DNA of 64,000 bases, from NCBI GenBank assembly GCA_030549775.1, contig CM060172.1, positions 8,047,861 through 8,111,860 on the forward strand, written 5' to 3'. Below, one piece after another: positions 34,850 through 47,284 of this stretch. The notes under the pieces were generated by a model. That model saw only the letters and a program-made list of their open reading frames with translations. It was not told the origin of the DNA and did no database searches. The first letter of the stretch is position 1. Each line of letters begins with the position of its first letter. Origin of the DNA: Tamarix chinensis. Taxonomy: Eukaryota; Streptophyta; Magnoliopsida; Caryophyllales; Tamaricaceae. Both the position numbers and the translations under genes were made by a program.

Positions 34850-35210
34850 ATTGAGCCAAGTCCAGACCGATCCACCGATCAAGAATAGTGGTTAGGGTAT
34901 TACTCTATATGTGACCGATCCACCGGTAATAATAGTGGTTAGGACATGAGGTCCTATGTGTGACCGGCCCACCGGCAATAATAATAAGGTGGCTCGAGCT
35001 CAATAAATACAAACCAGAATTGTTAAAGCTCTTAAAAGACATTAATTACTTATAGTGAAACACCATGTGAGCAGGAACCAGACCGATCCACCAGTCAGAA
35101 ATAGTGGTTAGGGTTTTACCCTATATGTGACCGATCCACCGGTAATAATAGTGGTTAGGATAAGAGGTCCTATGTGTGACCGATCCACCGGTAATAATAG
35201 TGTGGTGTTC
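34850..35210 (+). repeat. CCGATCCACCGGTAATAATAGTGG modules, two triads
   Basis: Six units in two groups of three, each group headed by a sequence ending in GAGCCAAGTCCAGACC or GAGCAGGAACCAGACC. Short inverted pairs such as AGGACATGAGGTCCT and TAGGGTTTTACCCTA lie between units. Confidence 0.85.
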
Positions 35211-35447
35211 CTATTTCTGCATGGATCTGATAAAAGGCATGGTGTGCATCGACTTTTGATAAAAGAAAGATTAAATGTTTTAACTCGGATCCTTTTGGGC
35301 CTCATGTGTGGATTTGGTGATTATAAATTATGGATTTCATTTTATGCTTTAATGTATCATATGTGTGGGTTTGTAAATGTATGTTGATCATTATCCTACA
35401 TGAATTAATGTGTTATATGCTGGCCTTAGTACTCGGTTACCTTACTT

Positions 35448-35462
35448 AGTACGTAGCGTACT
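35448..35462 (+). other. Palindrome AGTACG-TAG-CGTACT (type c) in L
   Basis: Perfect six-base arms, within TTAGTACG...CGTACTGA. Confidence 0.75.
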
Positions 35463-35822
35463 GAACACCTATTTCATGGGTACTACTCATTCCCACGAGT
35501 AGAAGGCCCGTCTAATTTATTGCAAGTAGGAGATACCTAATTTGATGCTATCGATGTCTATGGGACATCAGGAGGGGTAGAGTGATAGCTGGGGTGGATC
35601 TATATTTAGAGTGACGTGGCTGTTGTCCTTTTAAAATTTATGATTCATGTTATCTTTTATTATATTTAAATTGTCGAAATAATTTTACTGATGTTGTTTA
35701 GTTATTATCTGGAAAAACAATAGCCGGTATTTCAAATTATGTAAGACTTATACGTACTCTAATTCTCATTTTTATAAATTTGAATTTGTATGGTATTATT
35801 AATGGTGTTTTCTTAGGCTTAG

Positions 35823-35868
35823 CACTTGGTACCGGAACGATAGGAGTGAACCAATCTGGTACTAAGTG
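35823..35868 (+). other. Terminal LTR hairpin (type d) in L
   Basis: CACTTGGTACC ... GGTACTAAGTG: 11 pairs including one G-U, 24-nt loop, then GTGGTGGTAACTTCCCC and the LTR end about 80 bp on. Confidence 0.75.
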
Positions 35869-36090
35869 TGGTGGTAACTTCCCCAGAAATTTATGGGTTC
35901 AATTTATGAGTATTACTTTTTTTTTAAATGTGTAATTTTGGGGGTGTTACATAATCTATCCAAATCATTACTCGGCCCCACCTGATATCCCATAGACATC
36001 AATGGCATTAAATTAAGCATCTCCTACCTGCAACACGTCAGACGGACCTTCTGTTCATGGGAATGAGCAGCACCGATGAAAAGGGTGATT

Positions 36091-36105
36091 AGTACGTTAC
36101 GTACT
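36091..36105 (-). other. Palindrome AGTACG-TTA-CGTACT (type c) in J
   Basis: Perfect six-base arms. Same position as in L and in the solo LTR at 5997-10937. Confidence 0.75.
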
Positions 36106-36349
36106 GAGTAAGGTAACTGAGCACTAAGGCCAACACATAAGCATATAAAATCATGCAAGATAATATTCAACTTACACTTTCGAACCCACACATATAGTAC
36201 ATAAGGTCATGAAGAGAATTATGCAACTTATAAATGATCAAGCCAACACATAAAGGCCCAATTAGTCTAGATTAATTTATTCAATTAATCTTTTATCAGA
36301 AGTTGATTCACACCATGCCTTTTATCAAATCCATATAAGCACAGAAACA

Positions 36350-36640
36350 CCCCACTATTATTACCGGTGGGCCGATCACTTACGAGACAAAGTCCACACC
36401 ACTATTAATCGCTAGTGGATCGGTCACTTGTGGGACAATAGTCCACACCACTATTCGTAACCGGTGGATCGGCTGGTTCCTGCTCACATGGTGTTTCACT
36501 GTAAGTAATTAATACCTTTTAAGTACCTTAGCAACTCTGGTTTGTCTTTATTGAGCTCAAGTCACTCCACTATTATTTTCGGTGGGCCGGTCACTTACGA
36601 GACAATAGTCCACACCACTATTCCTAACTAATGGATCAGC
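36350..36640 (-). repeat. CCACTATT...CCGGTGG module array in J
   Basis: Repeated CCACTATTATTACCGGTGGGCCG-type units in two groups, separated by the TTTCACTGTAAGTAATTAATACC header, as in 6735-7085. Confidence 0.8.
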
Positions 36641-36739
36641 CAGACCCAACTCAATAATCTTTCACTTTAAGTGATTAAAGTCTTAAGTATTTTATTCAAA
36701 AATTTCGCCCAGACATGCTTGATTAACTCCTACTATTCT

Positions 36740-37200
36740 TATCCTCCAAACCCTAGTTGACCACACCATATCATGGAAACCATCCCCAACCCTAACTTCC
36801 ACATAAACCCTAACTCCCATGCAACCCTAGCTCCATGCAAACCATAGCTCCCATGCAAACCATTCACTCCCATGCAAACCCTAACACCACCATACAAACC
36901 CTAACACCACCATGCAAAACCCTAATACCACCATGCAAACCCTCCCGTGCAAACCCTAAAACCACCATGCAAACCCTAACACCACCATACAAAACCCTAA
37001 TACCACCATACAAACCCTAACACTACCATGCAAACCCTAACACTTCCATTCAAACCCTAATACCACCATGCAATCCCTAACACCTCCATGCAAAGCCCTA
37101 ATACCACCATGCAAACCCTAATACCACCATGCATGCAAACATTAACTCCATGCGAACATTAACTCCATGCCAACCCTCAATTCCATGCAAACATTATGAC
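36740..37200 (-). repeat. Minisatellite AACCCTAACACCACCATGCA (telobox-like) in J
   Basis: About twenty units of 19-21 bp with ACCCTAA cores; sense strand carries TTAGGGTTTGCATGG. Unit length is shorter and more regular than in L or 7240-8260. Confidence 0.9.
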
Positions 37201-37749
37201 ACTCCCATCATATTTTTACAAACCCTATCATGCATCTTTTATGGGCCACACCATACAATAATATCACAACTCCATCACATAATACACATGCCACAATTTA
37301 ATGTACGATCTTACCTTAACTCCATATCATGTTGCACATATGATAGATATACCAATACACATAAAATACATCATAATTCACATCACATGGCATGCATGGC
37401 ATATAAAGCACATAATACACAAATGACCTTAGTACTCCCTTACCTAAAACGTCATCGGTCTTAGAGCATGCTCCTATACCTCGTGAGGGCTTTGACTGGG
37501 CCCACCTATTATGGGGGGAAAACTAGAATTTAGTTCCCACCTAAAAATACTATTATTTACTAAATTACCCTAAGACAAGGGTTTTAAATAAAATCTTACT
37601 TTACTAATAATAATTATACGAAATACTAGTAAAAATACTAATAATAATATTAATGTAATTGAAAATGAAAGGTGATATAAAGGTTTCTACCCTTCACTAA
37701 AATAATGCTAATAATGATAACAGTAATAATATTATTATTAATAATAATA

Positions 37750-37788
<39 letters not shown>

Positions 37789-38070
37789 TAACATAAGCCT
37801 AAAATTACAAGGTAGGGTTTTCGACCCTACCTCCAAATAATGAAAGTACTATTCAATAATAGTAGTAATAATATTAATAACATATATTACTTATAATAAT
37901 ATTAAAAATAATAAAGATATTAATATTAATATCAATATTAATATTAATATTAATGGTAAAATAGTAATAATAATAAAAAATGTGAGGTGCGAATCCTCAA
38001 CCTAAAATAGGGCTTCAGCCCTTCTTAGATAATTAATAATAATCATAAAATAATAATACTAATAATACTA

Positions 38071-38120
<50 letters not shown>
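38071..38120. repeat. (ATT)n microsatellite in J
   Basis: Near-perfect ATT run, within an ATT/AAT-rich stretch (about 37590-38240) of the family II LTR. Confidence 0.95.
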
Positions 38121-38121
<1 letters not shown>

Positions 38122-38735
38122 ATACAAATAAATGCCTATAATTTGAAACTAACAACTTAATTAACTTAAGACTACTCTCGACCCTGCCAAGAAAATTTAG
38201 CATTAATATTACATCCAATAATAATAATAATAATCAAATAAACATTGAAAATTGGAATAAAAACAGAATAAATTTAAACAATTAGGAAAGAAGGGCTGAG
38301 AAGGTCTAAGGTTTCACCTTGAGCGGCAGAGGTGGCGGCTGAAAGGAAAAGATGAAGAAAAAGAGGGGAGGAGAAGAATAAAAGATAAAAGAAGGTTATG
38401 GCTAGGTGGAGGAGAATTAGTAGCAACTTTTGGGTGGTGTAGAAGGCAGTAGAAGTGACAGATGTGGTGGTGGACGGTGGCTCGAAGGTTGCGGGGGTAA
38501 AAATTTTAGTTTGATGGGCAGGGAACTTTGTATGGCTATGGTGGCCTATGCGAGAAGAATCGAGGGAGATAAGTGGCTCAGTTAGCTAGAGGGTGATGCA
38601 GGGAAGACTTTGGTGGGCAGAGGTGGCGGCGAAGTTGGCTAACGGCAGCGAGAGAGTCGTCTAAAGTCGTGGTGGTGCACAAGGTAGGCTCTTAGGGTTT
38701 CAGGGAAAAAGTTTCGAAGGCAACCAATCAAAGGG

Positions 38736-38743
38736 TATTTATA
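38736..38743 (-). promoter_or_regulatory. TATA box of family II LTR J
   Basis: Sense CTCTATAAATACCC, 933 bp from the LTR start. Conserved with 9842-9849 and 32707-32714. Confidence 0.65.
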
Positions 38744-39903
38744 GAGTTTAGAGGGGATGGTAGGGTTCTATAGGTCGACAGGAGAGCAATGTATGTAGGG
38801 TTTGGGGTAGCCGGCGACATTAATCGGCCGGCATGATTTTTGGTCGTGTTTGACCTTTCGCGAAGGAAAAGGAAAATGTTGAGCGGGAGAAAAGGAAAAC
38901 GAGTTGGACCATGCTGAACTATGAGTTAAGAGGAAGAGAAAGAAAGAGGAAATGGCCAGTCAAATCACGCGTGGCTGGTGGCGCCATTTTTGGAGCTTTG
39001 AAGGTGTAGGTCCACGGCAGACGAGGAAGGAGGAAGAAGGAGGTGAACTGGGTGGCCAGGAGAAAAAGAAAGAAAAGAAAAGGAATAAGAACTAGGACAG
39101 TCGGTAATAGTTATAAGACTTAAATGAAACGCGACATTCCAGGGAAAGAAGCCACAACACATAGCATTTGGCTACCGTAGGAGGGAAGAAAAGAAAAAGT
39201 GTTGGGCCGCGGAAGGAAAGAAGAGAGGAAAAGGGATTGGGCTGCGCCTCAGGCCCAATCGGGAGAAATAAGGAAAGGAACAAAAAGATAATAAAAAGAA
39301 AGAAAATAAAGAAAAAGGAAGAAAGAAAAAGAAAAGGGGAAAAGGGAAAAGGGAAAAGGAAAAAAAGGAAAGTTTAGGTGGGTTGGGGTCAACTAAATTA
39401 ATTAGAATATTTTGGATATTTAAATAAAAATATTTAAATAAAATAATATTGAAATTTCTTTTTAGGCTAATTTAGGGTTTTTAAAAGACTTTTCCTAAAT
39501 TCCTTTTTAATTAGCAAAAATACCAAATTTTCCCTTATAAAAATATTTATAAATTCCTTATTAATTTTCCCTAAATAAATCCTTCCCATTTCAAATAAAA
39601 TAATTAATTAATTTAATTCCCTAGTAAATCCTTATTTAATTATATTTCTTAAAATAAATATTGTTGGGGTATTTCACGCTGCCCGACCCACTCCTTCCTT
39701 TCCTCCTTCCTTTTCCCTATGTCGCCTACCACCACCTCCCTCCCCCCTATAGCATGCTCTCTCTCCCTCTATTTACCCTTCCTTTTCTTCCCATTTTTTG
39801 ATAAAATCTGAACCTACAAACCTCCCTACATGCCTTCCATTTCTCCTTCTCCCTCTCCCTGCAACTGCCACCCTACCTCTTGCCACCAAGCCACCTAGTT
39901 GGC

Positions 39904-41459
39904 TGATGCGCTATCTTATGCACAGCAAATTTAATAAATAAATCCTAATTTTCAAATACGTAGTAGATGGTAAGAAGGAATTGAACCCACAAGGAATGGT
40001 ATATAATCAATAATTCTATAATCAATGTTAAAACCCGATTATGCAATAACATTTACTTCTATCACTATGTTCTATACTATGGATAAATAATAAAACACTT
40101 TACTCACTAATTAATGAATAATGATAGGAAGGTATTGATTATGGAATTAGGATATCAAATAATCATGGAGAAAAGAATTATTCTAAATTATTCAATGTTG
40201 ACCTTTAGAAACTCAAAATAATTCATCTATTTGCTTTCTCGTAATTCTAATAAATTAAATAAGCTCTCAATTTATCACCTAACCACTTAATAACCTAGGT
40301 TAAGAATGCTATATTCAATTAATGGCAGTATTACAAATGGAAAGCAGTCAACTACGACCATAATCACACAAGCTCAGATCATGTAATCATACAAGTTAAT
40401 AGACAATATTAACAATTAGTCTTTTGCTACTCTAAAAATGTTAATTAACAATTACGTATTAATTTTATCATCCTAGTGTATCTTAAGATCTAAACTAAAT
40501 AGGTGATCAATCTAATTAGCTTAAATTCTTAATCTATGATGCGAGATCATTCAATTCCATTGATCAATCTAATTAAATTTCATCTAGAATCATGAATTCA
40601 AATTACATTATCATATTCGAAACCTAATTCTATCATCAAATCTTCCTATCCTAAATTACCTATTCTACTATCTTCATAATTGTAGCAACATACAATTAAA
40701 TGCAGTAATTTATAATTAACATCAGTGATTACTAATAAATAAACAATGAAACTCCAAAAAAAAGAGAAATAATAATGCAATGAAGAGAATTTACATGAAT
40801 TAAATCAAAATTTAGAACTTGCAATTAAGAGAAGAATGGAGAGGAACTTATCAACTTAAATTGTAGAATGTTACTTATTTAATTGAATACAAGAGAGACA
40901 AAGAGAATTATAATTGTGAAGTACATGTGCTTTCTAGAGAGAAAAGAGAAAAAGAGAGAATTAAACTTTTGAACTCCAAAAATTGACTCCCAAAATCCAG
41001 AATTGTCAGATAATATATCAGGAAAAAGTTTGTATGAGCGGTTATAAAAATTAAGAAAAAAATGGCCCGTGTTTTTCTTTAAATTCTATACCAATTTTTG
41101 GATTTTAAAAACAGAGATTTTTGCCTTATGATAGAAAGCACGGGCCGTATTTAGGAAATAGGGGAGTGCCATATTCTTTTTTCCTTCATCATTTCTCTAT
41201 GAAATTTCAACACAAGCTTCCCTTTAATGTTTATTCTTCATTTTTGGCGTTTTATTCCACTGATTCAATGTCTCTTAGTGTTTTCTTTGCTTCACTTCCT
41301 CTTTCCTTCAGTTTTTTGTTTGAATTTATTTATTTTTTATCTTTTCTTGCAAAATATATTCAAAAGAGAAAAACTTGAGAAAATACTAGATCTTATAAAA
41401 ATAGTGAGGGATAAATAACATTTTTACTTAGGAAAATATCATATAAATCCCATATGTCA
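39904..41459 (-). repeat. 3' LTR of Athila G2 (1,556 bp)
   Basis: Plus-strand edges TGATGCGCTA and CATATGTCA. It aligns throughout with 51911-53447. A G-run/GTGTTT palindromic unit like the internal 82-bp repeat lies at about 41060-41170. No open frame of interest (the frames at 41121-41418 are Phe/Ser-rich and unconserved). Confidence 0.95.
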
Positions 41460-41470
41460 AATACCCCCAT
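41460..41470 (-). other. Polypurine tract of Athila G2
   Basis: The minus strand reads ATGGGGGTATT directly before the LTR start TGACATATGG. Upstream TTGCTTGAGGACATGC is the usual Athila lead-in as I know it. Confidence 0.85.
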
Positions 41471-43020
41471 GCTTAAATTATTGCATGTCCTCAAGCAACA
41501 TCATATCATGCACAACAGTAACAACAAAGATTACAAGTGAGATAAGTTCTGAACTACAAGAGTTGTAAGATTAAATTTACTCATTCACGGAGTTTAACAA
41601 TGTAGTAGGACTTAAAAAATCTATAAATCACAAGATCAAAATGTTGAGACTATTTTGGATCACACATCTAATATACCCTATAAACAGTTTTATCAAATGC
41701 TCAAGTGGTTAAGGAATGAGAATTAAGACAGTTAGTATCTCACCGTGTAAAGTTAGATTAGGATTAATGAAAGTTAAATTGATATATTCTTACTTTTGGT
41801 ACGTATAAACGCTCACTCTTATGTGTCTAAGGTACAATGTGTTTACTCTCAAAATTTCTCCTAATTATAATGATCGCCCATATGTTTGCTATTACTCTTA
41901 ATTCACCATCGCTTATGAGAACTAAAGTATATAAGAATCAAAAGGTATTAAATTTGGTTGTAATGGGGCTAGGGTTATAAGGTGGGATATAAATTTGGGA
42001 TTGTAGCTTAACTCTACTAACTAGAGAAGCAATTTCTTTCTTTCCATTAAGTCACAATTATTCTTTTTCTCCCTTACTTTACTTTCCGTTTCTTTTCTCT
42101 AACTTCAAAACCTTCCCTTCAACCAAATAAGCAAAAAAAGACTTTTTATCTTTTTTTTTGGGAGAAGATTAGCTAATTCACCCATTATTTTTATTATATC
42201 CACATCCCCATGCTTAGATTTCACCTCATTAACAAAATAAATGTTATCCTTGAAAATCTATTACTCCACTATTCATAGAGTAAGGAGGGAAAATGCATAT
42301 GAAGATTAGTTGTTAACAAATGTTAGATCAATAAAATAAGGCTTTAGGCTCAAAAGGGTTATGCAATGGGTAAAAAATTTTAAGGTAAGTTTTTTGGTCT
42401 TATAGCTAACAAAGAAAGAAGAGTGCCTTTATCATTTTCAAATATCCTAAAGTTCTATGCGGTCTTGAAAAGAACTAATGGCAAATTCTAGTTTCACATA
42501 TCATTGGAGAACACACATAAAAGAAAAAGTATATCTTGGATAAATAATGTATCCATAGATTAGGCTTAAGTGCTCACAATGTTATATCCACCAATTTTGA
42601 ATTTCATTTCATCTCATTCATAATCAATGCATGGATTAATTTCTAACTATTCTAACTCTCTTTATTTTACCACTATCACAATCTCAATATCTATTTTTAA
42701 GGTTTTGGAATATGGTAATCAAATCAGTTAGCCTTTGTCAAAAGATTTAGTCCCATTACTTTTCTTACTCAATGAATGGATAAATCAAATCTAACACTTC
42801 TTGTTTAGACATGAACCAAACAAATAAACACAAGATCACATAATTAGAAAACAAGCCACATTAATGCAAACAAACAAAGAAATAAAAATAAAAATATATA
42901 TGTAAATAATACCAACAAAGACTACATTAACAATATATATCACCATAAGTGCATCCCCCTACTTAGTTTGTTCATTGCCCCCAATGAACTAACCCACAAA
43001 AAACAAGTTAGGAATAGGAT
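41471..43020 (-). other. Athila G2 3' untranslated region
   Basis: About 1.55 kb of AT-rich DNA between the end of the downstream ORF and the polypurine tract. I see no conserved frame, repeat or nested element. Confidence 0.7.
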
Positions 43021-44215
43021 TTATGAAGGACGTGGTGGTGGAGGATCCCTATTCTTGAGATGAAACTTATAAAGAGTTTTCATCATCTCCATCATTTGGT
43101 CTTGAGTTCTGTGAAGGGAATCTAATTGGGAGAAAACTTGAGTTTTAAATTGGAGGTGCCATTCGAGTACATAAGTAGAAGAGGATGAGGGTTCAACATG
43201 GTAATGAGAGGGTGGAGGAGGTGGTGCTTGTTCACCACGAGGGGGAAGAGGATGTTCAATCGCAAAAGGAGTAGGAGCATCTTCATCATCGGTTGGATGC
43301 TAATTTTGTTGGTTCAAAGGGTTAGTTCAAGTAGGGTTAGGTAAGGGAAAATGTGCACGTCCCTGGTAGGAAAGATACCACACATTTCCCCTACATTCTA
43401 TAATATGCGATAAATAGTAATGTTCAATGTCTATTTGCGTGCTCACAGATTCTATTGGCATGTCATCTGGAATGAGAAGGCCCATGCTTAGACAAATAGT
43501 GGTAATTAAACCACCAATGATAATATCTCCCTACTTAGAGTTGCTAACTCTTTTAAATTTCTTAGCTAGAAAATAGGTAGTGTCAATTTGGTCATTATCT
43601 AGCATAGAAATTATGAATAAGAGCTCTATGGATCGAACTACCCCTGTACTATCCCCTTGCCCAAAAATGGTGCTAGCTAACAGTCTTTGTAAATATTAGA
43701 AAACCAAATTGAATATCCTTGAAGCTTTGGCTTTTGAGATTCTAAAAGTATTATGGGTTGGTATATTAGAAACATCACCAATTTTAGCAAAACAATTATC
43801 CACATTAAACCATGGGGGTATAACATGCTCTCCCCTCAGAGGTAACATAAAATTTTGGGTTAATTCATGTAGGAAAATTTTCCTATCCTCATTAAAGATG
43901 TGAAAAAAAAATATACCTATGTTCCTCTATAGATGATCTAGCATGTAATTCAAAGGTACCAAGAAATTCCAATATTAAATGTCTATATGTATGATTAGTA
44001 AAATAGAAAAAATTATGCAATCCAACATTTCTTAGCAATTGTGTGAATTGCGCATGTATACCTAGTGTATTGAAACAACCGTCATCTAAATAACATGTTC
44101 CTATAATGCGCTTTTGAGATAGATAATCATGCCTTTGTTGTTGTTCAGGTGTGGTAAATGTAATACCTATCTCATTTGTTTTGTTCGTTTTTTTTATGTT
44201 GAGTTGGTGATGCAT
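43021..44215 (-). pseudogene. Athila G2: downstream (post-integrase) ORF
   Basis: A protein of unknown role encoded after integrase, as in other Athila elements, at the place of a proposed envelope-like gene. The N-terminal 107 codons are open (43892-44215): TTPEQQQRHDYLSQKRIIGT, then YLDDGCFNTLG and NHTYRHLILEFLGTFE. A frameshift follows near 43900, then matching pieces in other frames, and a proline-rich C-terminus (PPRGEQAPPPPPSHYH near 43210) ending DPPPPRPS and a stop at 43021. No membrane segment or signal peptide is evident. The equivalent in G1 is 14084-14950. Confidence 0.75.
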
Positions 44216-45512
44216 TTAATCTTTTCAGCATGCAATTCCGGCACATAAATATAAATTTCACATATGTAGCATTTAATCTTAGCAACACAAGCATGTATGG
44301 TTGCACCCATTGACAAGAATATAAAAATTTGCAAACTGCATGAAAAATTTTGGTGCACAAACACATACTCTTGCATTGCATTTTGTAACATCAATTCTAG
44401 CACACAAACACATACTCTTGAAGTGCATTTTGTAACAACAATTTCAGCACGTAAACACATATTCTTGCATTGTATTCTGCAATAACAATTTCAACACACC
44501 ACAAGGTTTATACAGGTTCAGATGAGATAAGTGATAAAATGCACAAACCTTTAGGTTGTGATTTTGGGAATTATTTTTACAGAATACAGGTCGGATAATG
44601 CATAAAAAGTTAACTAAACAAAATCCCTAAGCTAATTTGTTAAGATCCAACAGTATTTGAGCAAGAATCAAAATTAGGGTTTAGAGTGTAGATTTGTGAA
44701 GAGTGACTGAATGTGAGTGTTGGAAGTGAATTCGAGGCAAAAAATTGGTTGTAGAAGTACCAGAGATGAGGAATTGAAGAGAAAATGAATGGTTATGGAA
44801 AATTTATACAAGATAATGGAAGATTTGAAGAGAAAGAAAATTTTGAGTTTGCTTTCGGCAGAGACGTTGGTAGGGAAAATGGGGGTCATGTTTTGTAATG
44901 TGAAAAATATAGGCCATTGTAGGTTTTTTTCAAAAAAAAAACATGGTCCTTGTTTCTGAAACACGGAACCCCCGTGTTAATTTTAAAACATTCTGCCAAA
45001 TGGTAAAAATTTCTGACAAAAATATACGACCCGTGTTTAGCAAACATGGACCCCCCGTGTTTATTTTGAATGTTGCTAGAAGTGGCTGAATTTTCTGACA
45101 GAAAAACACGATATGTGTTATATAAACACAGACCCCCCATGTTATTTTTGAATCTTTGTTCCTTTTTCTATTTTTTTCCAGAAAAGTATGATGGTAAAAC
45201 ACTGGTCGTGTTCTTAGAATACGACACCCTTGTGTTTTTTTATTCTTTTTCAGTTTTCCTTCAAATTTTTCCTACAAGAACACGAAGAATCTTCTAAACA
45301 TGATAAGGTCGTGAGGATTTTTTTTTAAACTTTTCATTATTTACACTATAAAACAAGGAAAATATACTCACATGACACACATAATAAGTGAGAGTTATGA
45401 ACACACATAAAATAACATACATGAATTACATACAAAAAAAAAACATAGTATGAGATGAGAAAACTTTATGTACAACAGTTGAGTGTTTCCCAAGTGGTAA
45501 TGTCCCACTCTT
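44216..45512 (-). other. Athila G2 spacer between integrase and downstream ORF
   Basis: Contains the palindromic repeat array (44930-45310). The rest is AT-rich with ACACAAACACATACTCTTG-type short repeats at 44340-44500. Overlapping minus-strand frames of 80-90 codons at 44886-45202 are translations of the repeat. Confidence 0.7.
44930..45310 (-). repeat. Four-unit ~80-bp tandem repeat with palindromic core, Athila G2
   Basis: C-runs (G-runs in sense) lie near 44975, 45056, 45136 and 45226, each beside AACACGG...CCGTGTT inverted arms and followed by TCTGACA/TGTCAGA-type sequence. Matches the five-unit array of G1 at 12780-13165. Confidence 0.85.
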
Positions 45513-46899
45513 TCAGCCTTCATAACTTGGAGTGGTAAGATCTACCACTTCCAAGTTTCTCACATAGTATCCATCATAAAAAGGTTTGAGACAGTGTCCA
45601 TTGACTTTCCACATTTTTCCTGTCTTTTCACTTTTTATCTCTACTGCACCATGAAGAAACACATTAGTCACAATAAATGGGTCGATCCATCTCGACCTTA
45701 ATTTTCCTAGAAACAACTTTAAATGAGAATGATATAATAAAACTTTTTGATTGATCTTGAAATTCTTCCTAAGAATGAACTTATCATGAACTACCTTAGT
45801 TCGATCTTTGCATCACAATGTAATTTCAAAAGCATCATTTATTATTTCCTCAAGTTATTGTAGATTAAGTTTCCTATGTCTTCCAATTTCATTTGACTCC
45901 ATGTTACATTTCTTTACAGCCCAAAAAGCTCTATGTTCTAATTCAACTGGAAGGTGACAAGGCTTACTGTAGACTAGATGATATGGTGACATACCAATTG
46001 GAGTTTTGAATGTTGTGCGATATACCCAGAGAGCATCATTGAGGTGCAAGCTCCAATCCTTCCTTGTCGGTTTCACCATCTTTTCTAGAATTTATTTGAT
46101 TTCTCTATTGGATATTTTGGCTTGATCATTTGTTTGTGGATGATATGCTATGGAGATTCAATGTCTCACATGATATTTCTTTAATAATGCTTCTATCGTT
46201 CTATTACAGAAGTGTGAACCTTTGTCATTTATTATAGTTTTTAGCAAGCGAAACCTTTCAAAAATATTAGTTTAAAGAAAATATGCAACAACTTTAGCCT
46301 CATCAATATGGGTGGCCTTTGCCTCCACCCATTTTGACTCATAATCTATAGCGATAAGAATATATTTGAAACTAAAAGATGATGGAAAAGGACCCATGAA
46401 ATCCATACCCCAAACATAAAAATTTTCACATATAATAATAGTGTTTTGTGGCATTTCATTTCTAGGACCTAGTCCTCTAGTCTTTTGACAATTTTCACAT
46501 GTTTTGTAAAATTTATAAGCATCCTTAAATAGGGTAGGCCAGTAAAATCCACTTTCTAATATTTTATGAGCTGTTCTTTTAGGACAAAAAGGACCCCCAT
46601 AAGCACAGTTATGAAAAAATGTTAAGATAGAAAGAATTTCACTATTAGGAATACACCTTCTAATGAATTGGTCAGCACATTGTTTCCACAAATATGGATC
46701 GTCCCATACAAAATACTTTGCTTGAATCTTTATTCTATCCTTTTGTGCTTTAGAAAAATGTGAAGGAAATACCTTTGTGATAAAAAAATTTACTATGTCA
46801 GCATATCATGGTATTTAATTTCCAATTACATGAATTTATTTTTCCGAAAATGCTTCATTGATGGGTGTCTCAAGTTCAACCTCCTTGATTAATCTACTT
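45513..46899 (-). pseudogene. Athila G2: integrase
   Basis: Read right to left: zinc-binding region and start of the core in the open frame 46272-46691 (CENCQKTRGLGPRNEMP; first catalytic Asp in VWGMDFMGPF), middle core with stops, then 45855-46079 ([20 protein letters not shown]) and C-terminus 45513-45716 (GKLRSRWIDPF; KMWKVNGHCLKPFYDG). Frameshifts and stops between these pieces, for example near 46270 and 45840, disable it. Homologous to 11218-12596. Confidence 0.88.
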
Positions 46900-47284
46900 A
46901 GATGATATGCTACTCTATTTTTTGATCCTTTTTTTTATCTTTGATGCGTAGATTGAATTCTTGGAGTATAAATATACATCTGATCAATCTTGGTTTTGCT
47001 TCCTTCTTTTCCAATAGATATTTTAAAATTACATGGTCAGAATAAACAATAATATCAGTGCCTAAAAGATAAGAACAAAATTTATCTAAAGTAAAGACAA
47101 TGGGAAGAAGCTCCTTCTCTTTTGTTTGTATTTAAGCTAGGCTTCATTCAAAGTTCGTGAGGCATAATATATCACATGTGGATCTTTCCCACACCTTTGA
47201 CCTAAAACTACACCAATAGCATAGTTCATCACACATTAATTCAAAGGGGAAATTCTAATTGGGTAGTTGAAGTATGGGTGCACT

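Larger units (their letters stand above)
31573..35951 (+). mobile_element. Solo LTR L, family II, 4,379 bp, TSD GAATC/TAATC
   Basis: Starts TGAAATGCCC, ends GGGGTGTTACA, flanked by GAATC (31568-31572) and TAATC (35952-35956), one base different. It entered J only 19 bp (in J coordinates) from K. Contents: AT-rich start, GC/pyrimidine-rich block with GGCCC motifs (31990-33180), TATA box (32707-32714), ATT-rich stretch (33230-33790), telobox array (34310-34745), CCACCGG modules (34850-35210), palindrome (35448-35462), terminal hairpin (35823-35868). This is the sense-strand reference copy of family II in the window. No coding sequence, primer site or second LTR. Confidence 0.93.
27221..39676 (-). 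mobile_element. Solo LTR J, family II, ~4.1 kb net, opened by K and L
   Basis: Pieces 27221-27563, 31554-31572 and 35957-39676. The left end is TGTAATACCCC and the right end GGGGTATTTCA, so the sense strand is minus and starts TGAAATACC. Flanks CACTG (27216-27220) and CGCTG (39677-39681) differ by a CpG-type transition. Terminal hairpin 27304-27349, palindrome 36091-36105, modules 36350-36640, telobox array 36740-37200, ATT tract 38071-38120, GC-rich block 38290-39380 and TATA box 38736-38743 all match 5997-10937. It interrupts H at the end of its first GGGCC-rich stretch. Confidence 0.9.

Noticed and set aside
43021..44215. Envelope gene or endogenous virus
   Set aside because: Only position suggests it. 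No signal peptide or membrane helix is visible, and the ORF matches the Athila downstream ORF, so it is reported as that.
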